DNA of 6,024 nucleotides from Actinomycetota bacterium (GTDB lineage Bacteria > Actinomycetota > Humimicrobiia > Humimicrobiales > Humimicrobiaceae). A program made the translations under genes and the position numbers. Under the pieces are notes generated by a model. The model was not told the origin of the DNA. It did not search any database and was given only the letters and a program-made list of their open reading frames with translations. Of the stretch, positions 1-6,024 are shown one piece after another; within the stretch, counting starts at the first letter, position 1, and each line of letters opens with the position of its first letter. The DNA is taken from contig JALHTA010000334.1 of the NCBI GenBank assembly GCA_022865545.1, forward strand, positions 1 through 6,024. Direction: 5' to 3'.

Positions 1-2
1 GA

Positions 3-68
3 CCGGTCAATTACCTGGTTCCCGAAGGAGTAAATAACTATATATTAAAACATGGACTTTATAAATAA
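3..68 (+). CDS. nadD: Nicotinate-nucleotide adenylyltransferase, C-terminal end (partial)
   Basis: The frame starting at base 3 reads PVNYLVPEGVNNYILKHGLY-K and stops at TAA 66-68. A tail of the form 'YLVP..V..YI...GLY' is the usual C-terminus of bacterial NadD, which adenylates nicotinate mononucleotide in NAD synthesis. The gene starts upstream of the window and only about 21 residues are visible, so the call rests on this terminal signature plus the following yqeK and rsfS, which are classic nadD neighbours. Its last 17 bases overlap the ATG start proposed for yqeK. The catalytic nucleotide-binding motifs lie outside the window and cannot be checked. Confidence 0.85.
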   Translation, partial: PVNYLVPEGVNNYILKHGLYK

Positions 69-663
69 ATTAAATATCGAAAGCAGTAAAAGGAAATACT
101 TGAACCAGCTGGCCGGTAAGATCAAGAAACTTATGAAGTGTTCGCTTTTTGCCCATTCGGTAAATACACTAAAGTTTGCGAACCAGATAGCAGATAAACA
201 AAAAAGTGAAATAGACATCTATAGATTGAGTGTAGCATGTCTACTGCATGACTATGGGAAGATATTTGACCGCGAGCAGCTGAAGGCTATAATTAGGGAA
301 CATCATCTGGAAGTAAGCAGTCAGGAACTTAAGTTTAATTCGGTCCTGCACGCTATTGCCGGGGATTTTCTTGTATCCAGGGATTTTGACATAAGTGATA
401 AAAAGATCTTAAATGCTATCAGGTATCATACTACGGGTTACTGTGATATGAACACTGAGGATAAAATACTTCTTATTGCTGATAAGGCGGAAGAGGGAAG
501 AATATATGGCGGTGCCAGCGATATCAGGGAGCTGGCATTAAAAGATATAAATTTATGCTTAATAGAAGTTTATAAAAATACTATAATATATGTAATAAAT
601 AAAGGTAAACCCCTGCATCCAGACACAGGCAGGGTATGGAACAATATTTGTGGAGGTAATTAG
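52..663 (+). CDS. yqeK: YqeK-family HD-domain hydrolase (probable diadenosine tetraphosphatase)
   Basis: This 203-residue protein belongs to the YqeK branch of HD-domain metal-dependent phosphohydrolases, whose studied members cleave Ap4A symmetrically to ADP. The metal-binding set is intact: His35 (AHSV), His66-Asp67 (LLHDYGK), His100 (LHAIAG), His126 (RYHTTG) and Asp144 (IADKAEEGR). The C-terminal part has the family pattern GKPLHPDTGRVWN. It is likely cytoplasmic and translated with nadD. The start is uncertain. ATG at 52 lies inside nadD, and the nearest good Shine-Dalgarno (GAAGGAG, 24-30) is 21 bases away, too far. A TTG at 100-102 has AAAAGGA (88-94) at five bases and would give 187 residues, closer to the usual family length. 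The family assignment is secure; the Ap4A substrate is inferred from studied relatives. Confidence 0.92.
   Translation: MDFINKLNIESSKRKYLNQLAGKIKKLMKCSLFAHSVNTLKFANQIADKQKSEIDIYRLSVACLLHDYGKIFDREQLKAIIREHHLEVSSQELKFNSVLHAIAGDFLVSRDFDISDKKILNAIRYHTTGYCDMNTEDKILLIADKAEEGRIYGGASDIRELALKDINLCLIEVYKNTIIYVINKGKPLHPDTGRVWNNICGGN
652..657 (+). promoter_or_regulatory. Strong ribosome binding site of the LCP-like gene
   Basis: GGAGGT lies eight bases before ATG 666 and inside the last codons of yqeK (stop 661-663). It is the best Shine-Dalgarno match in the window. It fixes the start of the downstream gene and supports cotranscription with yqeK. Confidence 0.8.
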
Positions 664-665
664 AT

Positions 666-2522
666 ATGTCTTATGACTACAGGAACGGCAATGATGATGA
701 TGATAATAATAAGGACCGGGAAGAAAGCTACCCGGATAGTAATGATGATTATATGGATGATCAGGACCAGCACCCGGCAGATGATGATTATGAAACACAG
801 GGGACCGGTAAAAAGGACAGCTTAGGAAAAGGGAACAAAAAAGATTTTAATGATGATTTCTTCAAGGATGAAGATTTTGAATTTGCCGATTATTCAGAAG
901 ATGATGTAGGAGAAGAAGGTTATAGGATTAAGCGGGTCCGTGAGAAAAGAAAGAAAAGAAAACTCATCTATACCTCTTTTACTGTCTTTATAATACTCAT
1001 TATTATCGCCGCTGCCATAGTATTCGGATACCGCTATATTAAAAACCGTTTCTTTAATCCGGTAGAGATCACGGAAGAAGAAAGAATAACGGTGCCGGAG
1101 TCCCTTGAACTGGGGCAGGATATTAATATAATAATGGCCTTTGCGGGAGAGGACCTTAATGAACCTGATGTAAGTTCCATAATATTTACAAGTTATTACA
1201 GTACTTCTGGTGAGACCCGTTCACTATGTATGCCTGTAAACACTTTTATGGATATTCCTGGCATAGGACCCGAACTTATAGGGAGGTCGGTTGAGATAGG
1301 CGGCATGGACCTTCTGTCCCTTACCTTAGAGAAGGGATTGGGGATGGATATGGAAATAGATTATTATCTGCTGATGGATATTAAGAGCGTGGTAGGTAAG
1401 CTGGGAGGAATAGAGCTTTCCCTTGACCAGGCATATGCAGTAAAAAACTATACTGATAATACCACATTCAGCCTGGAACCTGGTGTCAACCTCCTTGACG
1501 GAGATGAAACGCAAAATATGCTTAAATTTTTCAGCGGGATCGAAAAAGAGGTCCCTGTTGAAGATATAAAGATACAGAAAAAGATAATAGATACGGTAAT
1601 TGCCACAATTGTTGGTGATGGTGAAGAGGATCTTACAAATAATATCAATCTTGTAAAGGATTATATAGATTCGGACTTAAGCCTTGAAGAGCTATTAAAG
1701 CTATTTTCAACATTCTCCAAAATAGAGGCAGCTAAAAATATGGTCTATACGCTTGGAATTTCTTCAAAAACTGAGCTAGATGGGGGAAGGACAGTCTATC
1801 TTCCCGATGTTGCAAATCTTTCAAATCTTTTTAATAAGGACGAGATACAGGAAGAAGTAGTTGCTGATGCCGAGAGGACAATAACCGTGACGATCTTAAA
1901 TGGCGTAGGTACCCCTGGGATAGCTGCTGAATTGTCAGATGCACTAAAGTCACAGGTATATGAAAGTGGAAAGGTCAAATTTGATGTACTTGAAGTTGGC
2001 AATGCAGATAATTTTAATTATTCTGAAAGCGAGATAGTGGTCTATTCATCAAATGAATCAATTATAGTTACTGCCGCCAGTGAGATCAAAGGTATGCTTG
2101 GGACCGGAAATATTTCCACCAGGGAAGAAGAGGTTGTCAGTTCAGATATAGTAATAATACTCGGATCCGATTATGATCCCACGTCCGCACAGGATGTTGT
2201 TCCCCTAGAGGTTATCGGGATAATAGATATGGTCATCCTTAATGGAGAAGGTACGGCAAAGCTTGCGTCCACCGTACAGGGCATACTTGAGGATCATTTC
2301 AATACAGACGAAAAGATAATAGAGGTCAAAGAGACCAGGGATGCAGATAATTGGAATTATACTCAGACGGAAATAATAATATATGCGGATGATGAAGGTA
2401 TTGAAGCATTTGCCCAGCAAATACAGGAAAGACTGGGTGTAGGTGTCATTAAAAAATCCGATAACAATATAGACAATGTAGATATTACAATATTACTAGG
2501 GAGTGATTATACCAACCAGTGA
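666..2522 (+). CDS. LytR-CpsA-Psr (LCP)-like membrane protein with degenerate active site and two LytR_C domains
   Basis: This 618-residue single-pass membrane protein starts with a cytoplasmic Asp/Asn-rich low-complexity tail (1-85). A basic stretch (about 87-99, KRVREKRKKRK) and a transmembrane helix (about 101-122) follow, consistent with a type II topology. Residues about 151-390 look like an LCP domain: DINIIMAFAG, MPVNTFMDIPG, GMDMEIDYYLLMDI, VVGKLGGIEL and GVNLLDGDETQNMLKF match its backbone. LCP enzymes transfer wall polymers from polyprenyl pyrophosphate to peptidoglycan. Here the usual IPRDT is MPVNT, the YxRxR motif is KFFSG, and the RxxRQ helix is replaced by VEDIKIQKK, so transferase activity is doubtful. 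Two LytR_C domains follow (about 405-503 and 518-615), each beginning with a V-ILNG-GT motif and ending ILGSDY or LLGSDY. It sits between yqeK and rsfS, as LCP genes do in Clostridia, and overlaps rsfS by four bases. The family call is good; the function is not established. Confidence 0.82.
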   Translation: MSYDYRNGNDDDDNNKDREESYPDSNDDYMDDQDQHPADDDYETQGTGKKDSLGKGNKKDFNDDFFKDEDFEFADYSEDDVGEEGYRIKRVREKRKKRKLIYTSFTVFIILIIIAAAIVFGYRYIKNRFFNPVEITEEERITVPESLELGQDINIIMAFAGEDLNEPDVSSIIFTSYYSTSGETRSLCMPVNTFMDIPGIGPELIGRSVEIGGMDLLSLTLEKGLGMDMEIDYYLLMDIKSVVGKLGGIELSLDQAYAVKNYTDNTTFSLEPGVNLLDGDETQNMLKFFSGIEKEVPVEDIKIQKKIIDTVIATIVGDGEEDLTNNINLVKDYIDSDLSLEELLKLFSTFSKIEAAKNMVYTLGISSKTELDGGRTVYLPDVANLSNLFNKDEIQEEVVADAERTITVTILNGVGTPGIAAELSDALKSQVYESGKVKFDVLEVGNADNFNYSESEIVVYSSNESIIVTAASEIKGMLGTGNISTREEEVVSSDIVIILGSDYDPTSAQDVVPLEVIGIIDMVILNGEGTAKLASTVQGILEDHFNTDEKIIEVKETRDADNWNYTQTEIIIYADDEGIEAFAQQIQERLGVGVIKKSDNNIDNVDITILLGSDYTNQ

Positions 2523-2926
2523 CAGATAATAAAAAACTGAAAGAAAAGATAAAAGCAAAAAAAATAGAAAAGACAGGACCGGATAATATTTTAAATGCAG
2601 TAAGGACCGCCGCAAAAATAGCAGATGAAAAGAAAGCGGGCTATGTCAAGATACTGGATATGAGGTCCAGGCTGATCATTACAGATTATTTTATAATCAT
2701 AAGCGCCAATAATACTAGGCTTACCCAGAGAATAGAAGAAGATATCTGCTTTAACCTCAAGAAGCATAAGTTCTATCCCAAATATATAAACGGAGCAAGC
2801 GAGGGAAACTGGATCCTTATTGATTATGATGATTTTGTGGTCCATGTCTTTACTGAGGAATTCAGGCAATTCTATGATCTTGAAAGATTGTGGAAGGATT
2901 CAGAAGAGATAAAGTGGGAACAGTAA
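2519..2926 (+). CDS. rsfS: Ribosomal silencing factor RsfS
   Basis: RsfS (YbeB/Iojap family) binds ribosomal protein uL14 and blocks joining of the 30S and 50S subunits when nutrients are short. The 135 residues show the family core: LNAVRTAAKIADEKKAG (25-41), ILDMRS (45-50), TDYFIIISANN (55-65), GNWILIDYDDFVVHVF (96-111) and the diagnostic YDLERLW (119-125). It has a basic N-terminal extension of about 20 residues (KKLKEKIKAKKIEK) ahead of the usual first helix. The start is GTG 2519, whose bases overlap the TGA of the LCP-like gene (GTGA), implying coupled translation. AGGGAGTGAT at 2498-2507 may help initiation, although it is rather distant. No other start codon lies before the conserved core. 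Confidence 0.95.
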   Translation: MTDNKKLKEKIKAKKIEKTGPDNILNAVRTAAKIADEKKAGYVKILDMRSRLIITDYFIIISANNTRLTQRIEEDICFNLKKHKFYPKYINGASEGNWILIDYDDFVVHVFTEEFRQFYDLERLWKDSEEIKWEQ

Positions 2927-2934
2927 GCAGTATC

Positions 2935-2964
2935 TGGATTACAGCAATTAACCAGTCATATAAT
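2935..2964 (+). promoter_or_regulatory. Possible internal promoter for leuS
   Basis: The 70-base gap between rsfS and leuS contains a perfect TATAAT at 2959-2964. A poor -35 candidate (TGGATT, 2935-2940) lies 18 bases upstream. Transcription from here would give a leader of about 26 bases, too short for a T-box, and no T-box-like sequence is visible. In an AT-rich genome a chance TATAAT is easy, so this is tentative; leuS may simply be read from the upstream operon. Confidence 0.35.
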
Positions 2965-2996
2965 TTTTCCCTGTCATAGAAAGGATTTTTCATAAT

Positions 2997-5507
2997 ATGC
3001 AGAGGACCAGGCCGTTTAAGCCAAAAGAGATAGAAAAAAAGCTTATTGCCAGATGGGAAAAAGAAAAGATTTATTCCCTTAAGTCTGATAAGGCGGATGA
3101 CCCCAAATATTATATGCTTGAGATGTTCCCCTATCCTTCAGGGGAGCCTCATATGGGGCATGCCAGAAATTACACCATAGGTGATGTCATTGCAAGAATT
3201 ATGGCCAGAAAAGGCCATAATGTCCTTCATCCAATAGGTTTTGATGCTTTCGGACTTCCTGCAGAGAATGCGGCGATAAAGAGCGGCATACATCCCAAAG
3301 AGAGCACAATGGTCAATATAGAGAAGATGAGGGTGGCACTTAAGAAGATGGGTATGACTTATGATTTCGAGGATGAGATAATCACTTCGGAACCTGATTA
3401 TTACAAGTGGACCCAGTGGCTTTTTCTTCTCTTTTTAAAAATGGGACTAGCCGAAAAAAGAAAAGCTCCGGTAAACTGGTGCAATTCCTGCCAGACAGTT
3501 TTAGCAAACGAGCAGGTAATCGGGGGAAAATGCGAGAGATGTGATAGCGAAGTAGAAAAAAAGGTCCTTTCACAGTGGTTCTTTAAGATAACGGATTATG
3601 CGCAAAGACTATTGGATGATATGAAACTACTAAAGGATGGCTGGCCGGAGAGAGTTCTTACGATTCAGAAAAACTGGATAGGCAGGAGCGAGGGAGCTAT
3701 TGTAGATTTTAAGCTTGATGGTCCTGAAAATATTACCATCCCTGTATTTACGACAAGGCCGGATACATTGTTCGGGGCCACCTTGTTCATACTTGCCCCG
3801 GAGCATGATCTGGTGGATGAGATCGTCACGGACCCGGAGCATAAAAGGGAAATTGAAAAAATTAAATCTTCCATCTCGGCACAGAGTGATATAGAGCGGG
3901 GAGCAGCTGAGACTGAAAAAATCGGTTGTTTTACCGGAAGGTATGTCATTAATCCGCTAAGTGGAGAAAAAGTACCTGTCTGGATAGCAAATTATGTTCT
4001 TATTGAATACGGGACCGGTGCTGTCATGGCTGTACCTGCACACGACGGACGGGATTTCGAATTTGCTAAGAAATATAATATACCGATCGTAGAAGTTATA
4101 TCTCCGGATGGCAAGGAACATAATGCCATGGGAGAAGCTTATACTGGTGAAGGTATAATGGTAAATTCTGGAAGGTTTAATGGAATAGATTCCAGAAATG
4201 GAGTAAAAGATGTTACAGAATATCTTGAAAAAAATGGCCAGGGAAAGTTTGAAGTAAATTTTAAACTAAGGGACTGGCTAATATCAAGACAGAGATATTG
4301 GGGTACACCCATACCAGTCATCTATTGTGAAAAATGCGGTACCGTACCTGTTCCTGAAAAAAACTTACCGGTAGTCCTACCACATGATGTTGATTTTAAG
4401 CCTACCGGATTATCACCTCTTAGTTATTGTGAAGACTTCGTAAATGTTAAATGTCCTAAATGCGGAGGTGAGGGAAAACGAGAGACAGATACCATGGATA
4501 CATTTGTGTGCTCCTCCTGGTATTTCCTGAGGTACTGCAGCCCTCATTCAGACAATTTGGTATTTAATAAAAAGGATGCCGAATATTGGATGCCGGTGGA
4601 CCAGTATATCGGAGGGATAGAGCATGCTACGATGCATCTTATCTATGCCCGATTTTTCACAAAGGTACTTTTTGATGCCGGCCTTATAAGGCAAAAGGAA
4701 CCCTTTATAAAGTATTTCCCCCACGGGGTCGTAAACCTTGGAGGGAAAAGGATGTCAAAATCACGGGGAAACCTTGTGAATCCTTCGGAAGTATATAATA
4801 AATACGGTGCCGATACATTGAGGCTTTATATTTTATTTGTTGGTCCTGCAGACAGCCCCATTGATTGGACCGATAGTGGTGTGGAAGGGGCAAATAGATT
4901 TCTTACAAGGGTATGGAGACTTGCACTAAACAATATTGAATTTTTGGGTGTTAAAAATAAAGATAGTAGCAAAAGCTCTATAGACTTCGACAAATTATCC
5001 GGACCGGGAAAAGATGTATACCGGAAGCTTCACCAGACAATAAAAAAAGTGTCTGAAGATATACTTAAAAGGTTTAATTTTAATACTGCCATAAGTTCAC
5101 TAATGGAACTGGTAAATCTTATGTATAAATACCAGGATGAAGTAAGCAATGGTGACAAGGACCCATCTCTTGTCAGGGAGCTAAATGATAATCTGCTTAT
5201 ACTACTCTCGCCTATCTCTCCATTTATTACAGAAGAGCTGTGGGGGATTGCCGGTAATACTAGTAGCATTCATAAAGTACAGTGGCCCGGATATGATGAA
5301 AAAATAGCAGCAGAAGATATGAGTACGATAGTATTTCAGGTAAACGGCAAACTAAGGGACAGGGTTGAGATGCCTGTGGGCACCCCAAAAGAAGAGCTAG
5401 AGAACCTGGCCCTTTCTTCTGAAAAGGTCAAAAACTTCACCGATGGAAAAAGTATAGTTAAGACTATCGTAATACCGGATAAACTGGTAAATATTGTGGT
5501 TAAATAA
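2997..5507 (+). CDS. leuS: Leucine--tRNA ligase
   Basis: This 836-residue class I aminoacyl-tRNA synthetase charges tRNA-Leu with leucine in the cytoplasm. The HIGH motif is HMGH (52-55, after PYPSGEP) and the KMSKS motif is RMSKS (585-589). The inserted CP1 editing domain has the Thr-rich TTRPDTLFG (252-260) and GTGAVMAVPAHDGRDFEFA (339-357); the Asp in AHD (350) corresponds to the aspartate that anchors the mischarged amino group. Zinc-ribbon-like CxxC pairs occur at 162/165 with 179/182 and at 444/447 with 486/489. The anticodon-binding and C-terminal regions are present, ending near IVIPDKLVNIVV. The distance from the catalytic core to RMSKS is short, so the large leucine-specific insertion of E. 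coli LeuRS is absent, as in Bacillus-type enzymes. ATG 2997 is preceded by AAAGGA (2980-2985) at 11 bases. Length and motifs indicate an intact enzyme. Confidence 0.98.
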   Translation: MQRTRPFKPKEIEKKLIARWEKEKIYSLKSDKADDPKYYMLEMFPYPSGEPHMGHARNYTIGDVIARIMARKGHNVLHPIGFDAFGLPAENAAIKSGIHPKESTMVNIEKMRVALKKMGMTYDFEDEIITSEPDYYKWTQWLFLLFLKMGLAEKRKAPVNWCNSCQTVLANEQVIGGKCERCDSEVEKKVLSQWFFKITDYAQRLLDDMKLLKDGWPERVLTIQKNWIGRSEGAIVDFKLDGPENITIPVFTTRPDTLFGATLFILAPEHDLVDEIVTDPEHKREIEKIKSSISAQSDIERGAAETEKIGCFTGRYVINPLSGEKVPVWIANYVLIEYGTGAVMAVPAHDGRDFEFAKKYNIPIVEVISPDGKEHNAMGEAYTGEGIMVNSGRFNGIDSRNGVKDVTEYLEKNGQGKFEVNFKLRDWLISRQRYWGTPIPVIYCEKCGTVPVPEKNLPVVLPHDVDFKPTGLSPLSYCEDFVNVKCPKCGGEGKRETDTMDTFVCSSWYFLRYCSPHSDNLVFNKKDAEYWMPVDQYIGGIEHATMHLIYARFFTKVLFDAGLIRQKEPFIKYFPHGVVNLGGKRMSKSRGNLVNPSEVYNKYGADTLRLYILFVGPADSPIDWTDSGVEGANRFLTRVWRLALNNIEFLGVKNKDSSKSSIDFDKLSGPGKDVYRKLHQTIKKVSEDILKRFNFNTAISSLMELVNLMYKYQDEVSNGDKDPSLVRELNDNLLILLSPISPFITEELWGIAGNTSSIHKVQWPGYDEKIAAEDMSTIVFQVNGKLRDRVEMPVGTPKEELENLALSSEKVKNFTDGKSIVKTIVIPDKLVNIVVK

Positions 5508-5517
5508 AGTGATTATA

Positions 5518-5694
5518 ATGAAATTTGATGAAAACAAATTAAAACAGAATAAGAAATCGATACGAAGAAATAAAGCTTTTAAAGCTATGAAAAAACTTCA
5601 AAAAGATTCAGAAGATAAAAGCTTAAACAAGCTTACTTTTAAAGACATTGAAGAAGAGATCCAGTCAGTTCGTAAGAAGAAAATGATAGGTTAA
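5518..5694 (+). CDS. Small lysine-rich antitoxin-like protein, 58 residues
   Basis: The protein begins MKFDENKLKQNKKSIRRN and is highly charged, with no membrane segment. Its C-terminal segment LNKLTFKDIEEEIQSVRKKK (36-55) resembles the 'LT-EEI-EEI--VR-ER' tail common in small type II antitoxins, where such helices usually wrap a toxin. It starts 10 bases after leuS. ATG 5518 is preferred over an upstream frame extension that overlaps leuS. GTG 5509 is an alternative start, and AAAGTG (5506-5511) is at best a weak ribosome site, so reinitiation after leuS is plausible. No toxin gene follows within the next 300 bases, which would make it an orphan. The antitoxin link is drawn from pattern memory only; it could instead be an unrelated small basic protein. 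Confidence 0.6.
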   Translation: MKFDENKLKQNKKSIRRNKAFKAMKKLQKDSEDKSLNKLTFKDIEEEIQSVRKKKMIG

Positions 5695-5700
5695 AAAGAT

Positions 5701-5728
5701 AGCAAATTTATAAATTGCTTTATTATTT
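5701..5728 (+). terminator. Weak AT-rich hairpin, possible terminator of the leuS operon
   Basis: Seven bases after the small gene, AGCAAATTTATAAATTGCT (5701-5719) is a palindrome apart from one extra A. It is followed by TTATTATTT. The position fits an operon end, but the stem is nearly all A/T and the U-tract is interrupted, so it would be a poor intrinsic terminator. Confidence 0.35.
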
Positions 5729-5945
5729 AAAGTCATCATTAATTTTCAATCTGAAAGCAAAAAAGATAAAATAAATTGATTTACCAGTGATATAAAAAGC
5801 AGTATTTGAATTACTTGGGCGAATGGCGGAGGTTGTTCACGCGCTAATTAAGTTTTAAACGGACATCTATTCTGATCTAAAAATACTAACCAAACACTAA
5901 CCAAAACTTGACTTTACAAACAGAAAATAACATCGCAAATTGTTA
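5729..5945. other. Non-coding region with a GC-rich islet and a direct repeat
   Basis: No convincing gene is visible between the hairpin and the next promoter. The region is strongly AT-rich except for about 5813-5845, where GC rises to around 60%. A short open frame without a ribosome site (codons from 5796 to TAA 5856-5858) crosses this islet, and the same frame continues after the stop with TDIYSDLKILTKH before another stop. I do not recognise either peptide. It may be the remains of a lost gene or an insertion scar, or it may be chance. No tRNA or CRISPR structure is evident. Confidence 0.4.
5885..5905. repeat. Two direct copies of ACTAACCAAA, 11-base period
   Basis: ACTAACCAAA occurs at 5885-5894 and again at 5896-5905, one base apart. 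The 11-base period is about one helical turn, a spacing seen in tandem operator half-sites of winged-helix response regulators. It lies about 40 bases upstream of the proposed -35 of the next gene. A regulatory role is inferred only from position and period. Confidence 0.5.
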
Positions 5946-5974
5946 TTGTGCACATAACGTACATAATGTATAAT
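5946..5974 (+). promoter_or_regulatory. Predicted promoter of the gene starting at 6009
   Basis: A perfect -10 box, TATAAT (5969-5974), is separated by 17 bases from TTGTGC (5946-5951), which keeps only the TTG of the -35 consensus. The expected start of transcription near 5981 gives a leader of about 28 bases. The -35 overlaps the palindrome TGTGCACA (5947-5954), and TACAT-A-ATGTA (5960-5970) touches the -10. This arrangement suits repression by a protein bound over the promoter. Confidence 0.5.
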
Positions 5975-5985
5975 AAGTACATAGT
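5950..5985. repeat. Four-unit 9-base tandem repeat over the promoter
   Basis: Read in steps of nine, the bases are GCACATAAC, GTACATAAT, GTATAATAA and GTACATAGT. Units 1, 2 and 4 share G-(C/T)-ACATA; unit 3 is a diverged copy that supplies the TATAAT box. The array may be an iterated operator or a product of replication slippage. Confidence 0.55.
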
Positions 5986-6008
5986 CTATATGAAATAGGA
6001 GAATCATT

Positions 6009-6024
6009 TTGAAAACAATACTTA
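6009..6024 (+). CDS. Start of an unidentified gene (partial)
   Basis: A TTG codon at 6009 follows AGGAGA (5997-6002) at a six-base spacing and reads MKTIL before the window ends. The upstream ATG at 5990 is closed at once by TAG and is not a start. The good ribosome site and the promoter-like region upstream support a real gene, but five residues do not identify it. Many small antitoxins begin MKTI, which is only a weak hint. The gap, repeats and probable own promoter suggest it is not part of the leuS operon. Confidence 0.55.

Noticed and set aside
559..798. Reverse-strand open frame rich in His and Tyr
   Set aside because: It is the antisense of the Asp/Asn-rich start of the LCP-like gene and the end of yqeK. 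Its composition is explained by the GAT triplets, and it has no independent support.
2591..2869. Reverse-strand 92-residue open frame within rsfS
   Set aside because: It is a shadow of the well-conserved RsfS frame, with no recognisable domain of its own.
2927..2996. T-box riboswitch ahead of leuS
   Set aside because: The gap is only 70 bases, with no room for a T-box and no visible T-box sequence or terminator hairpin.
1..5010. Recurrent GACCGG-containing words (near 1, 716, 803, 2100, 2577, 4011, 5001)
   Set aside because: Nearly all lie in coding frames and mostly reflect Gly-Thr, Asp-Arg or Gly-Pro codons. Spacing and orientation are irregular, so this looks like codon use rather than a motif.
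5823..5858. Micro-ORF MAEVVHALIKF as a small gene
   Set aside because: It has no ribosome binding site and only 11 codons. It is better treated as part of the possible gene remnant.
5908..5936. TTGACT at 5908-5913 as the main -35 of the terminal gene
   Set aside because: At 16-18 bases downstream the sequence is ACATCG/CATCGC/ATCGCA, not a -10 box. The TATAAT at 5969 fits better with TTGTGC at 5946.

Overview
The window is an AT-rich (about 40% GC by eye) stretch of bacterial chromosome with all genes on the + strand. It carries the conserved block nadD (3' end) - yqeK - LCP/LytR-family gene - rsfS - leuS, then a small antitoxin-like gene, a roughly 310-base intergenic region, and the first codons of another gene. 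This order, the LytR_CpsA_Psr-type membrane protein, the HD-domain YqeK and the short LeuRS without a large leucine-specific insertion before KMSKS resemble Firmicutes/Clostridia and some deep-branching Gram-positive-type lineages. ATA (Ile) and AGA/AGG (Arg) codons are common. I cannot name a species; an uncultivated low-GC lineage is possible.

Layout. 1-68 holds the NadD C-terminus. yqeK (from 52, or possibly from a TTG at 100) runs to 663. The LCP-like gene (666-2522) follows with a strong GGAGGT site and overlaps rsfS (GTG at 2519) by four bases, so these genes look like one translationally coupled operon. A 70-base gap with a TATAAT box precedes leuS (2997-5507). A 58-residue lysine-rich protein begins 10 bases after leuS. 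After it come a weak AT-rich hairpin, a GC-rich islet with a broken-looking reading frame, an 11-base direct repeat, and a promoter region made of four 9-base tandem repeats ahead of a TTG-started gene cut by the window end.

Function. The block mixes NAD biosynthesis (NadD), dinucleotide tetraphosphate turnover (YqeK), ribosome silencing (RsfS) and leucine charging (LeuRS), a common housekeeping neighbourhood. The least ordinary member is the LCP-like protein. Its fold signature is present, but the arginines that hold the polyprenyl-pyrophosphate substrate appear to be replaced, and it carries two LytR_C domains in tandem. The right end (5509-6024) looks like an accessory, possibly toxin-antitoxin-related junction. 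I found no strong evidence of a wholly new system in this window.
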